A stretch of 64,000 nt of DNA, taken from the NCBI RefSeq assembly GCF_003984645.1, contig NZ_RWKI01000020.1, positions 24,774-88,773 on the forward strand, written 5' to 3'. This document shows, piece by piece, positions 17,050 through 25,326 of this stretch (position 1 is its first letter; every line of letters begins with the position of its first letter). The translations under genes were made by a program, and so were the position numbers. This DNA is from Variovorax sp. MHTC-1. Its GTDB lineage: Bacteria; Pseudomonadota; Gammaproteobacteria; Burkholderiales; Burkholderiaceae_C. Under the pieces are notes generated by a model that saw nothing but the letters and a program-made list of their open reading frames with translations, made no database searches and was not told the origin of the DNA.

Positions 17050-18528
17050 ATGAACTCCTTCGAACAGATGCAGGAAGGCCGCCCGACCGGGCCGCTGGTG
17101 CAAGGCTACGAAGTCATCATCGGCTTCGAGACCCATGCCCAGCTCTCGACCGCGAGCAAGATCTTCAGCCGCGCTTCCACCGCCTTCGGCGCCGAGCCCA
17201 ACACTCAGGCCTCGCCGGTCGACCTCGCGCTGCCGGGCACGCTGCCGGTGATGAACAAGGGCGCGGTCGAGCGCGCCATCAAGCTCGGGCTCGCGCTCGG
17301 CTCACAGATCGCACCGCGCAGCGTGTTCGCGCGCAAGAACTACTTCTACCCCGACCTGCCCAAGGGCTACCAGATCAGCCAGTACGAGATCCCGGTGGTG
17401 CAGGGCGGATCGGTCACCTTCTTCCTGGGTGACGAGAAGAAGACAGTGCGCCTGGTCCGAGCCCATCTCGAGGAAGACGCCGGCAAGTCGCTGCACGAGG
17501 ACTTCGTCGGCCAATCGGGCATCGACCTCAACCGCGCCGGCACGCCGCTGCTGGAGATCGTGACGGAGCCCGACATGCGCTCTACCGCCGAGGCCGTAGC
17601 CTATGCGCGCGAGCTGCACAAGATCGTGACCTGGATCGGCATCTGCGACGGCAACATGCAGGAAGGCAGCTTCCGCTGCGATGCCAACGTCTCCGTGCGC
17701 CGGCCCGGCCAGCCGCTGGGCACGCGGCGCGAGATCAAGAACCTGAACAGCTTCAAGTTCATGCAGCAGGCGATCGACTACGAGATCCGCTGGCAGATCG
17801 GCGAGATCGAGGACGGCCGCGCGATTCAGCAGGCCACGGTGCTGTTCGATCCCGACACCGGCGAGACGCGCGCCATGCGCACCAAGGAAGACGCGGCCGA
17901 CTACCGCTACTTCCCCGATCCGGACCTCCCGCCGCTGGCGATCGCGGCCGAATGGATCGAGCGCGTGCGCGCCGACATGCCGGAGCTGCCGCGCGCGATG
18001 GCCGAGCGCTACGTGCGCGAGCACGGCCTGTCGGACTACGACGCCACGCAGCTCACCCAGAGCCCCGCGCTCGCCCGCTACTTTCAGAGCGCGGTGGCCG
18101 CCGGTGCCAACGCCAAGCTGGCCAGCAACTGGATCACCGGCGAGATCGCGCGCCGTCTCAAACTGCAGGACATCGCGATCGACGAAGCGCCGGTGACGGC
18201 CGGGCAGCTCGCGAAGCTGATCGAGCGCATCGGCGACGGCACGTTGTCGAACAACGCCGCGCGCCAGGTCTTCGATGCGCTCTGGACCGGCGAGGGCCAG
18301 GACGCCGACCAGCTCATCGAAGCCAAGGGCCTGAAGCAGATGAGCGACGCTGGCGCCCTCGAGAAGATCATCGACGGCGTGCTGGCCACCAACCAGAAGA
18401 ACATCGACGAGTACCGCGCCGGCAAGGACAAGGCTTTCAACGCGCTGGTCGGCCAGGTTATGAAGGCCAGCCAGGGCAAGGCCAACCCGGCGCAGGTGAA
18501 TGCGCTGCTGAAGGCGAAGCTGGGTTAA
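17050..18528 (+). CDS. gatB: Asp-tRNA(Asn)/Glu-tRNA(Gln) amidotransferase subunit B
   Basis: A 492-residue GatB. The N-terminal catalytic kinase-like domain carries YEVIIGFETHAQL, the cradle motif FYPDLPKGYQISQYE, and TEPDMRS; the helical and YqeY-like C-terminal domain ends VNALLKAKLG. It activates the tRNA-bound Asp/Glu by phosphorylation and transfers the ammonia from GatA. Last gene of gatCAB, convergent with the DUF4124 gene 19 bases away. Confidence 0.97.
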   Translation: MNSFEQMQEGRPTGPLVQGYEVIIGFETHAQLSTASKIFSRASTAFGAEPNTQASPVDLALPGTLPVMNKGAVERAIKLGLALGSQIAPRSVFARKNYFYPDLPKGYQISQYEIPVVQGGSVTFFLGDEKKTVRLVRAHLEEDAGKSLHEDFVGQSGIDLNRAGTPLLEIVTEPDMRSTAEAVAYARELHKIVTWIGICDGNMQEGSFRCDANVSVRRPGQPLGTRREIKNLNSFKFMQQAIDYEIRWQIGEIEDGRAIQQATVLFDPDTGETRAMRTKEDAADYRYFPDPDLPPLAIAAEWIERVRADMPELPRAMAERYVREHGLSDYDATQLTQSPALARYFQSAVAAGANAKLASNWITGEIARRLKLQDIAIDEAPVTAGQLAKLIERIGDGTLSNNAARQVFDALWTGEGQDADQLIEAKGLKQMSDAGALEKIIDGVLATNQKNIDEYRAGKDKAFNALVGQVMKASQGKANPAQVNALLKAKLG

Positions 18529-18547
18529 GTAAACGAGGGGCGCGGGC

Positions 18548-19204
18548 TCAGCGCGCCGAGGTCGCGGGCGCATTGCCCGCCCACAGCGGCTTGAGGCGCC
18601 CGCGCTCCTCGTCGAAGCGCGCGTTGACGCGCTTCTTCTCGTCTTCCTGGTCGCCGATGAAGCGGTTCTGCACCGCGACGCTCTTGCCGTTGTCGTCCAG
18701 CTTGCGGCGCAGCGAGTCCGGCGCCTTGCTGACATCCTTCTTGTAGAACTCGAGTTCGTCGTCGATCTTCTTGCGCTCCTCGGACAGCTCGCCGAGGCGC
18801 TTCTGGGCGGCAGCGATCACCGCATCGATCTGGACCAGGGCCTCGGCGCGTTCGCGGTCGTGCGCGGTGGCGTTGGGATAGCGGATCAGGAGCGCGCGTT
18901 CGCGGCGGCGCTCTTCGATCACGCGTGCCGCCTGCAGTTGCGCCTGGCGCTCGCGCTCCTCGCGCTCGGCCAGTTCGCGCGCCGTGTAGGTGGGTTCTAT
19001 CTTGCGCCGCACGCCGCCGCTCGGGCTGAGTTCGCGTTGTTCGCGATCGCTGCAGTCGGCGATCGGGCGGTCGGAAGTGAGGGTGCGGCCGCGGGCATCG
19101 ACGCAGCTGTAGATGCCGGAGCTCGCGGCCGGCGCCGATTGCGCAGAAACAGCACCAGCCGCCGCCAGCAGGAGGGCCAGAGAAGCGATGTGTATGCGCG
19201 CCAA
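18548..19204 (-). CDS. DUF4124 domain-containing periplasmic protein
   Basis: A 218-residue protein with a signal peptide (MARIHIASLALLLAAAGAVSAQ), an N-terminal DUF4124-like motif (GIYSCVDARGRTLTSDRPIADC), and a long charged helical region (residues ~75-200) likely to be coiled coil. I prefer TTG 19204 because GAAGGA lies 6 bases upstream (19211-19216); another TTG at 19231 would overlap the pyrE stop. Function is unknown; this family is common in betaproteobacteria and may bind the cell wall. It lies immediately downstream of pyrE on the same strand. Confidence 0.8.
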   Translation of the reverse strand: MARIHIASLALLLAAAGAVSAQSAPAASSGIYSCVDARGRTLTSDRPIADCSDREQRELSPSGGVRRKIEPTYTARELAEREERERQAQLQAARVIEERRRERALLIRYPNATAHDRERAEALVQIDAVIAAAQKRLGELSEERKKIDDELEFYKKDVSKAPDSLRRKLDDNGKSVAVQNRFIGDQEDEKKRVNARFDEERGRLKPLWAGNAPATSAR

Positions 19205-19227
19205 CGTCGGTCCTTCAGACAGTGGAT

Positions 19228-19929
19228 TCAACCCGCGCCGTAGCGCGCCCTGTATGCCAGCACTCCCTCCCGGTAGGCGCTCAGCTCGTCGTCCGCGCGC
19301 CCCGAGAGGTAATGTAACAAGTCGTCGAGCGTGGCGATCGCCACCACCTGCAGACCGAGCTGATTACGGACATATTGCACGGCGCTGTGCTCCACGTCGA
19401 CGCCGTTCTCGGTCGCCTTCTCCTGCCGGTCCAGCGCGATAGCCACCGCATGCGGCGTGGCCCCGGCGCTGCGGATGGCGGCGATCGACTCGCGCACCGC
19501 TGTGCCGGCCGACATCACGTCGTCGACGATCAGCACCCGGCCCTTGAGCGGCGCGCCGACCAGCGTGCCGCCCTCGCCGTGGTCCTTGGCCTCCTTGCGG
19601 TTGTAGGCGAAGGGCACGTTGCGGCCGCGCCGGGCGAGCTCGGCGGCGACCGTTGCGCCGAGCGGGATGCCCTTGTAGGCCGGGCCGAAGATCATGTCGA
19701 AGTCCAGCCCGCTGGCGATCAGCCGGTCTGCATAGAATTCGGCGAGCCGCGCGAGCTTGGCGCCGTCGTCGAACAGGCCCGCGTTGAAGAAGTAGGGGCT
19801 CATGCGGCCGGCCTTGGTCTTGAACTGCCCGAAGCGCAGCACTCCCGATTCGAGCGCGAACTGCACGAAGGCCTGCGCCAGCGCACCGCCCTCGCCCACT
19901 CCTCCAACTTCTGCCACCTCTTCAGCCAT
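19228..19929 (-). CDS. pyrE: Orotate phosphoribosyltransferase
   Basis: A 233-residue type-I PRTase. The PRPP-binding motif VLIVDDVMSAGTAVRES and the N-terminal FQFALE/GVLRFGQFKTKAGRMSPYFFNAG stretch are diagnostic. Converts orotate and PRPP to OMP in pyrimidine synthesis. ATG 19929 gives a normal length with a slightly longer Glu/Val/Gly-rich N-terminus. The start codon is only 13 bases from that of the divergent exonuclease gene, so each promoter must lie within the other coding sequence or in this tiny gap. Confidence 0.95.
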   Translation of the reverse strand: MAEEVAEVGGVGEGGALAQAFVQFALESGVLRFGQFKTKAGRMSPYFFNAGLFDDGAKLARLAEFYADRLIASGLDFDMIFGPAYKGIPLGATVAAELARRGRNVPFAYNRKEAKDHGEGGTLVGAPLKGRVLIVDDVMSAGTAVRESIAAIRSAGATPHAVAIALDRQEKATENGVDVEHSAVQYVRNQLGLQVVAIATLDDLLHYLSGRADDELSAYREGVLAYRARYGAG

Positions 19930-19942
19930 CGGGAACGTCCTT

Positions 19943-20746
19943 GTGTTCAAACTGACCAGCCTCAACCTCAATGGCCTTCGTTCGGCCGCGACCAAAGGCG
20001 TCGCCGACTGGGTTGCCGAACTGGCGCCGGATTGTATTTGCATGCAGGAGATTCGCGTCCAGGCGAGCGACATCGAAGGCCGTTTCGAGGCCATGGCCGG
20101 TCTCAAGGGCCACTTCCATTTTGCGGAGAAGAAGGGCTACGCCGGCACTGCGGTTTACACCAAGCACGAGCCCAGCGAGGTCGTGGTGGGCTGGGGCGAC
20201 TCCGAGTTCGATGCCGAAGGCCGCTACCTCGAGCTGCGCTTCGACACGCCGGCGCGCAAGTTCTCGGTCATCAGCTGCTACTTCCCGAGCGGCTCCTCGG
20301 GCGAGGAACGCCAGGCCGCGAAATACCGCTTTCTCAAGGGCTTCTTCCCGCACCTGATCGCGCTCAAGGCCGAGCGCGAGTTCGTCCTTTGCGGCGACAT
20401 CAACATCGCGCACAAGGAGATCGACCTCAAGAACTGGCGCGGCAACCAGAAGAACAGCGGCTTCCTGCCCGATGAGCGCGCCTGGATGACCCGGCTGCTC
20501 GACGCCGGGGCGGAAGGCGCGGGGCTGGTCGACGTCTACCGCATGCTCAAGCCCGACACCACCGACGAGGCTTACACCTGGTGGAGCAACCGCGGCCAGG
20601 CCTATGCCAAGAACGTGGGCTGGCGGCTGGACTACCACCTGGCGACGCCGAAGACCGCGGAGCTCGCGCGCAACGAGCAGATCTTCAAGACCATCAAGTT
20701 CAGCGACCACGCGCCGATCACGGTGGACTACGAGTTCACGCTGTAG
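19943..20746 (+). CDS. xth: Exodeoxyribonuclease III (AP endonuclease family)
   Basis: A 267-residue ExoIII/APE1-type nuclease for base-excision repair. Active-site motifs are present: NLNGLRSA, MQEIR (metal-binding Glu), GDINIAH (Asp/Asn), and the terminal SDHAPI. Start GTG 19943 (FKLTSLNLNG after it) gives the family N-terminus; there is no ATG nearby. Divergent from pyrE by 13 bases, and its 3-prime end overlaps the convergent LysR gene by 11 bases. Confidence 0.93.
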   Translation: MFKLTSLNLNGLRSAATKGVADWVAELAPDCICMQEIRVQASDIEGRFEAMAGLKGHFHFAEKKGYAGTAVYTKHEPSEVVVGWGDSEFDAEGRYLELRFDTPARKFSVISCYFPSGSSGEERQAAKYRFLKGFFPHLIALKAEREFVLCGDINIAHKEIDLKNWRGNQKNSGFLPDERAWMTRLLDAGAEGAGLVDVYRMLKPDTTDEAYTWWSNRGQAYAKNVGWRLDYHLATPKTAELARNEQIFKTIKFSDHAPITVDYEFTL

Positions 20747-21632
20747 CGAGCGCCACCTTCAACGCCTGGGTGAAGGCCTGCATGGCCTCCGTCTCGGCCG
20801 TGCCGCGCCGCGTGACGCGGTAGAAGTCGATGCCCACCTTCGGCTTGACCAGCAGGTCCGTGCGCACCCGGTGCCGCCGACAGGCCGCGAGCGCGAAAGT
20901 CGGCATCACGGCGGTGCCGAAGCCGGCCTCGACCATCGAGATCAGCGTGCCGAAGAAGTTGAAGGCCGGCCGCTCCGCATCCGCCCGCCCGATCGCGCCT
21001 AGGTGCACGTCGATGACCTTCTGGATCGGGTTGCTTTGCGGCAGCCCGAGCAGCGGCGCCGAGCGAAGCGAGGACCAGGGCACGCTGCCGAGCGGCGGCG
21101 CTTCATCCGTGCCGGCAGGCGCCACGCGCATCAGCTGAAACCGCCCCACGGGCTTGCGGCCGAGCCCGGGCGCCGCCTTGAAGAAGAAGCCCAGGCCCAT
21201 GTCGGCCTCGCCGCCCGCCACCATCGCTTCGACGTCGCGAAGGTCGGCGTCGAAGAGCTTGAGCTGGATCGCAGGATGGCTCTCGCGGAAGCGGCCGAAG
21301 ACCTGCGGCAGCAGGTTGGAAGACACCAGCGGCGTGGCCGCGATGCGCAGCGTCTGGCGCGCCTGGTCGCCTTCGGCGCCGAGATGGGCGGCCACGTCGT
21401 CGAGCTCGGTCAGCACGCGCTCGACGACCGGGAGCAGCCGCCGCCCCGCCGCGGTGAGAACGACCATGCGCGTGGTGCGGTCGAACAGGCGGCAGCCCAG
21501 CTGGCGCTCCATCTCGCGCACCAGCGTGCTGAGGCCGGCCTGCGTCATGTGCGCCTGCTCGGCCGCGCGCGTGAAGTTGCCGATGCGCGCGACATGCAGG
21601 AAGGCGCGCATCTGGCGAACGGACAAATTCAT
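20736..21632 (-). CDS. LysR family transcriptional regulator
   Basis: A 298-residue LTTR with normal length: HTH at residues ~1-60 (ARIGNFTRAAEQAHMTQAGLSTLVREME) and a LysR substrate-binding domain to the C-terminus. It diverges from the FAD monooxygenase gene with 69 bases between starts, in which overlapping palindromes cover its own start codon. By the usual LTTR arrangement it should autoregulate and control the monooxygenase-Bug operon. The inducer is unknown. Confidence 0.92.
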   Translation of the reverse strand: MNLSVRQMRAFLHVARIGNFTRAAEQAHMTQAGLSTLVREMERQLGCRLFDRTTRMVVLTAAGRRLLPVVERVLTELDDVAAHLGAEGDQARQTLRIAATPLVSSNLLPQVFGRFRESHPAIQLKLFDADLRDVEAMVAGGEADMGLGFFFKAAPGLGRKPVGRFQLMRVAPAGTDEAPPLGSVPWSSLRSAPLLGLPQSNPIQKVIDVHLGAIGRADAERPAFNFFGTLISMVEAGFGTAVMPTFALAACRRHRVRTDLLVKPKVGIDFYRVTRRGTAETEAMQAFTQALKVALATA

Positions 21633-21642
21633 ATGAATTCAT
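21627..21642. promoter_or_regulatory. Overlapping palindromes in LysR / monooxygenase divergent region
   Basis: ATTCATATGAAT (21627-21638) and ATGAATTCAT (21633-21642) are perfect palindromes that overlap each other and cover the LysR start codon. This is a likely autoregulatory binding site, or simply AT-rich promoter sequence; binding is not shown. Confidence 0.35.
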
Positions 21643-21701
21643 GATAAATCCATACGACATCTAAATTTCACAGATGATCGTCGCGCCGGTCTAATCCGGC
21701 C

Positions 21702-22967
21702 ATGAGCAGAGACAAGACAACCGAAGTGATCGTGCTGGGCGCCGGCATCGGCGGACTGACCCTGGCGCTGAGCCTGCACCAGGCCGGCATCGCCTGCCGC
21801 GTGTACGAAGCGGTGCCCGAACTCAAGCCGCTGGGCGTGGGCATCAACCTGCTGCCGCATGCGACGCGCGAGTTGAGCGAACTGGGCTTGCTGCCGGCGC
21901 TGGACGCGGTGGGCGTTCGCACGCGGGAAGCGGTGTTCTTCAATTCCCATGGCCAGCTGGTGTTCCGCGAGGCGGCCGGCACCGCGGCCGGCTACGACTG
22001 GCCGCAGTATTCGATCCATCGCGGCGACCTGCACACCGTGCTCTTGAACGCCGTCCGCGAACGCCTTGGCGCCGGCAGCGTGGTCTGCGGCCATCGCTGC
22101 GCCGGCGTCGACCAGGACGAGCGCGGCGTGACGGCGCGCTTCGCCGCGCCGGACGGCACGGCCCTGCCGGAGGTGCACGCATCGCTGGCCGTCGGCTGCG
22201 ACGGCATCCACTCGGTGCTGCGCAAGCAGCTCTATCCGGACGAGGGCGCGCCGCGCTACTCGGGCGTCAACATGTGGCGCGGGACCGCGAAGCACAAGCC
22301 TTTTCTCTCCGGCGCGAGCATGGTGCGCGCGGGCTGGCTGGACCAGGGCAAGATGGTGATCTACCCGATCCGCAACGATGTCGACGCCGAAGGCAACCAG
22401 CTCATCAACTGGGTCGCCGAGATCCACGCGCCGCGGCCTGCGCTGCAGGACTGGAGCCGCGCCGGGCGGCTGGAAGACTTCCTGCCGGCCTTCGAGGGCT
22501 GGCATTTCGACTGGCTCGACGTGCCGGCGCTGATCCGCTCGTCCGACGCCATCCTCGAGTACCCCATGGTCGACCAAGACCCATTGCCGAAGTGGACGCA
22601 CGGACGGCTCACGCTGCTCGGCGATGCGGCGCACCCGATGGTGCCGCGCGGCTCCAACGGCGCCGGCCAGGCCATCATCGATGCCCGTTTCCTCGCCGGC
22701 GCACTGCACAAGCTGGGGGTCGGCACCGAAGCGCTCGATGCCTACGACCGCGTGCGCGTCAAGGCCACCACCGAGGTGGTGCTGACCAACCGCAGCAATC
22801 CGCCCGACACCATCCTGCGCGAGGTGTTCCAGCGCTCCGGCGGCAAGCGCTTCGAGCGGCTGGAGGAGATCGTGAGCACCGAAGAATTGCAAGCGATCTC
22901 GGACAACTACAAGCGGGTCGCGGGCTACGACCCGGCCGCGCTGAAGGCGCGCCCTTCCTACCTTTGA
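21702..22967 (+). CDS. FAD-dependent monooxygenase (PhzS/salicylate hydroxylase-like)
   Basis: A 421-residue class A flavoprotein monooxygenase. It shows the FAD motif VIVLGAGIGGLTLALSL, the middle motif VGCDGIHSVLRKQL (DG fingerprint), and the second FAD motif RLTLLGDAAHPMVPRGSNGAGQAI. Family members hydroxylate aromatic or heteroaromatic acids using NAD(P)H and O2; close flavin oxidoreductases of this type resemble PhzS. The adjacent Bug binding protein (28-base gap) suggests the substrate is a carboxylate taken up from outside. Probably regulated by the divergent LysR protein. Confidence 0.88.
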   Translation: MSRDKTTEVIVLGAGIGGLTLALSLHQAGIACRVYEAVPELKPLGVGINLLPHATRELSELGLLPALDAVGVRTREAVFFNSHGQLVFREAAGTAAGYDWPQYSIHRGDLHTVLLNAVRERLGAGSVVCGHRCAGVDQDERGVTARFAAPDGTALPEVHASLAVGCDGIHSVLRKQLYPDEGAPRYSGVNMWRGTAKHKPFLSGASMVRAGWLDQGKMVIYPIRNDVDAEGNQLINWVAEIHAPRPALQDWSRAGRLEDFLPAFEGWHFDWLDVPALIRSSDAILEYPMVDQDPLPKWTHGRLTLLGDAAHPMVPRGSNGAGQAIIDARFLAGALHKLGVGTEALDAYDRVRVKATTEVVLTNRSNPPDTILREVFQRSGGKRFERLEEIVSTEELQAISDNYKRVAGYDPAALKARPSYL

Positions 22968-22995
22968 ACGACGATCGAAACAACGCGGAGACACC

Positions 22996-23958
22996 ATGCA
23001 CCAATTGACCAAGCTCCTCGCCACCCTGCTGCTGGCCGCCAGCGCCGCGGCCGCACACGCGTGGCCCGACCAGCCGATCACGCTGGTGGTGCCCTACACG
23101 CCCGGCACCGGCATCGATTTGATCGCGCGCCAACTCTCGGCGCGGCTGCCGGCCATCCTCGGCCAGCCGGTGGTGGTCGACAACGTGCCCGGCGCCAGCG
23201 GCAACATCGGCAGCGAGAAGGTGGCGCGCGCCAAGCCCGACGGCTACACGCTGCTGGTGCAGGTCAACACGCTGGTGATGAACAAGAGCCTCTACAAGTC
23301 GCTGGCCTACGACCCCGTCAACGACTTCACGCCGGTCTCGCTCACCTCCTGGGGCACGCTGCTGCTGGTCACCAACCCCAACGTGCAGAAGACCACTTCG
23401 GTCGCGCTGGTGGTCGCGGCGGCCAAGGCCAGCCCCGGCAAGTTCACCTATGCGACGCCCGGCGTCGGCACGCCGCACCATCTCTCGATGGCGCTGCTGC
23501 TGCAGAGCACCGGCACCGAGATGCTGCACGTGCCCTACAAGGGCACGGCCGGTGCGGTGACCGACCTCCTGGGCGGGCGCATCGACTACATGTTCCTGCC
23601 GGTGCACGTGGCGCTGCAGCACATCCAGGCCGGCAAGCTCAAGGCCATCGCGACCGGCAGCGACAAGCGCCTGGCGCAGCTGCCCGAGGTGCCGACCTTG
23701 GCCGAGGCCGGCATCCAGGGCGGCAACGTCGACATGTGGTACGGCGTGCTGGCGCCCAAGGGCACGCCGAGCGCGGTGGTGGCGCGGCTCAACAAGGAGA
23801 TCGCGGCGGTCTTGAAGCAGCCCGAGGTCGCGGGCGCTTTCCAGTCGCAGGGCATGGTGCCCGCGAGCTCGACACCGAGCGAATTCAAAGACCTGATGAG
23901 CAAGGACACGCAGCGCTGGGCCGGCGTCGTTCAGCGTGGCGGCATCACGGCGGACTGA
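22996..23958 (+). CDS. Bug family (tripartite tricarboxylate) substrate-binding protein
   Basis: A 320-residue periplasmic protein with a signal peptide (LLATLLLAASAAAAHA) and the Bug/TctC fold: WPDQPITLVVPYTPGTGIDLIAR near the N-terminus, VVDNVPGASGNIGSEKVARAKPDGYTLL, and a C-terminal DTQRWAGVV. Binds a carboxylate ligand. Cotranscribed with the monooxygenase. No TctAB membrane genes are nearby, the normal state for most Bug proteins in Burkholderiales, so it may act as an extracytoplasmic sensor or share a distant permease. Confidence 0.92.
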   Translation: MHQLTKLLATLLLAASAAAAHAWPDQPITLVVPYTPGTGIDLIARQLSARLPAILGQPVVVDNVPGASGNIGSEKVARAKPDGYTLLVQVNTLVMNKSLYKSLAYDPVNDFTPVSLTSWGTLLLVTNPNVQKTTSVALVVAAAKASPGKFTYATPGVGTPHHLSMALLLQSTGTEMLHVPYKGTAGAVTDLLGGRIDYMFLPVHVALQHIQAGKLKAIATGSDKRLAQLPEVPTLAEAGIQGGNVDMWYGVLAPKGTPSAVVARLNKEIAAVLKQPEVAGAFQSQGMVPASSTPSEFKDLMSKDTQRWAGVVQRGGITAD

Positions 23959-24043
23959 ATGTCGATGTGGTCGCCGGCGAGCATATAGCGGCCTTGGTGA
24001 GCGCTCTGCCGGTTGTCAGCGACTACCGCCACGAGCTCCCTTT

Positions 24044-24664
24044 TCAGTGGGCGCTCGCTGTCGGGCGCACGATGATTTCGCTGGTGTCGACGTCCTCAGG
24101 CTTCTGCTCGATCGCAAAGGCGATGGACCGCGCGATGGCCGTGGGCGACTCGGTCGCGCCCGGCGAGATCACGGTGACGCGGATGTCGCCGCCCGCCTCC
24201 TGGCGCAGCCGTTCGGAGATCGCGTGCACCGCGAACCTCGAGGCGCAATAGACGAACTGCCCGCTGCCCTGCGCACGCATGCGCGGCAGGCCGGCCGCGA
24301 TGCCATGCAGCACGCCGCGCACGTTGACATCGAGCATTCGGTCCCCCTCGTCGACCTCCCCTTCCTCCCGTGTCGACCGCGGCATCACGCCGGCGCTGTT
24401 GACGATCACGTCGACGCGGCCGAAGGCCTCGGTCGCCTCGTCGATGAAAGACTGCATGCTGGCGCGCCGCGTGACGTCGAGCGCCTGGTAGCGTGCCGAG
24501 CCGCCGGCCTCGAGGATCTCGTTGGCGAGCGCGTTCAGCCTGCCGATGCGGCGCGCGCCGAGCAGCACGCGCGCCCCGCGCTGTGCCAGGAGCCTGGCGG
24601 TGGCTTCGCCGATGCCGCTGCTCGCGCCGGTGATGGCGACGACTTTTCCTTCGATGCCTGTCAT
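24044..24664 (-). CDS. Short-chain dehydrogenase, internally shortened and probably inactive
   Basis: A 206-residue SDR-fold protein. The cofactor motif TGASSGIG (residues ~13-20), the D/V strand, and NSAG are normal, but the region expected to hold the catalytic Ser is missing: GSGQ runs straight into Y139-C-A-S-R143, where the family has a ~15-20 residue beta-strand and a Lys. A second gap follows SPGATES, before PTAIARSIAFAIEQ. The usual length is ~245. It could be a degenerate gene kept in frame or a non-catalytic cofactor-binding protein. It is convergent with the Bug gene; the NTF2-like gene is upstream on the same strand. Confidence 0.75.
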   Translation of the reverse strand: MTGIEGKVVAITGASSGIGEATARLLAQRGARVLLGARRIGRLNALANEILEAGGSARYQALDVTRRASMQSFIDEATEAFGRVDVIVNSAGVMPRSTREEGEVDEGDRMLDVNVRGVLHGIAAGLPRMRAQGSGQFVYCASRFAVHAISERLRQEAGGDIRVTVISPGATESPTAIARSIAFAIEQKPEDVDTSEIIVRPTASAH

Positions 24665-24770
24665 TTGCGTTCCTTGACTGCGGGGGAGTGGAACGAAGTC
24701 TAGGAACGAGGGGGCATCGGGCGGTAGCCGATTCGCCCGCGCTTCTTGCCTGATCCTGCAATACGCAGCT

Positions 24771-25214
24771 TCAGAGCACGGAGAGCGGTTCGAACGCGAC
24801 GCCCTGGCCAGCCGCCCGCCTGATCGGCTCCGGATCGACGCCGGCACGCAGCGCGCGCAGCAGCGCGGTGTCCATGTAGACACGCTCCTCGGCGATCTTC
24901 CCGTCCCGGAGCCGAAACTTGTCGACACCGCGCCAGTCGAAGCGCTTGCCGCCGACTTGGCGCGTGCACTGCCATTCGATGATCACGACATCGCCGCGCG
25001 ACGTCCAGTCCAGCAGCTGCCAGACGAGGTCGGGCGCGGCTTCGCGCTGCACCTCGTTCAAGCGGCCAAGCTCGGCACCGGCGACGGGGCGATCGACCAG
25101 CGGCGTGCGCAGCACCCCGTCCGGATGCCAGAGCGCGACAAAGGCCTCGCCATCCCTCGCAGCCCATGCGGCGGCGAATCGGGTGATGAAGTCCTGGATC
25201 TCTGCATCGGTCAT
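24771..25214 (-). CDS. NTF2-like / SnoaL family protein
   Basis: A 147-residue protein with the cone-shaped NTF2-like pattern: an N-terminal helical stretch (IQDFITRFAAAWAARDGEAFVALWHPDGVLRTPL) then strands with VVIIEWQCTRQVGG and FRLRDGKIAEERVYMDTALL. Such proteins bind small hydrophobic ligands or act as isomerases/dehydratases; function cannot be named. Start set at ATG 25214 (MTDAEIQ); further upstream in-frame starts give an unrelated basic leader. Lies 106 bases upstream of the shortened SDR gene on the same strand and divergent from the epimerase. Confidence 0.75.
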   Translation of the reverse strand: MTDAEIQDFITRFAAAWAARDGEAFVALWHPDGVLRTPLVDRPVAGAELGRLNEVQREAAPDLVWQLLDWTSRGDVVIIEWQCTRQVGGKRFDWRGVDKFRLRDGKIAEERVYMDTALLRALRAGVDPEPIRRAAGQGVAFEPLSVL

Positions 25215-25326
25215 GGTCAGGTCGCTTTCGTTGGAATGACGCAGCGATGATCGCGAAGCGCGGTGCGCTTGACCGGCCATATCCGGACATCATCATCCGT
25301 GCTCATGCATTCATGAAAGGTCCACC

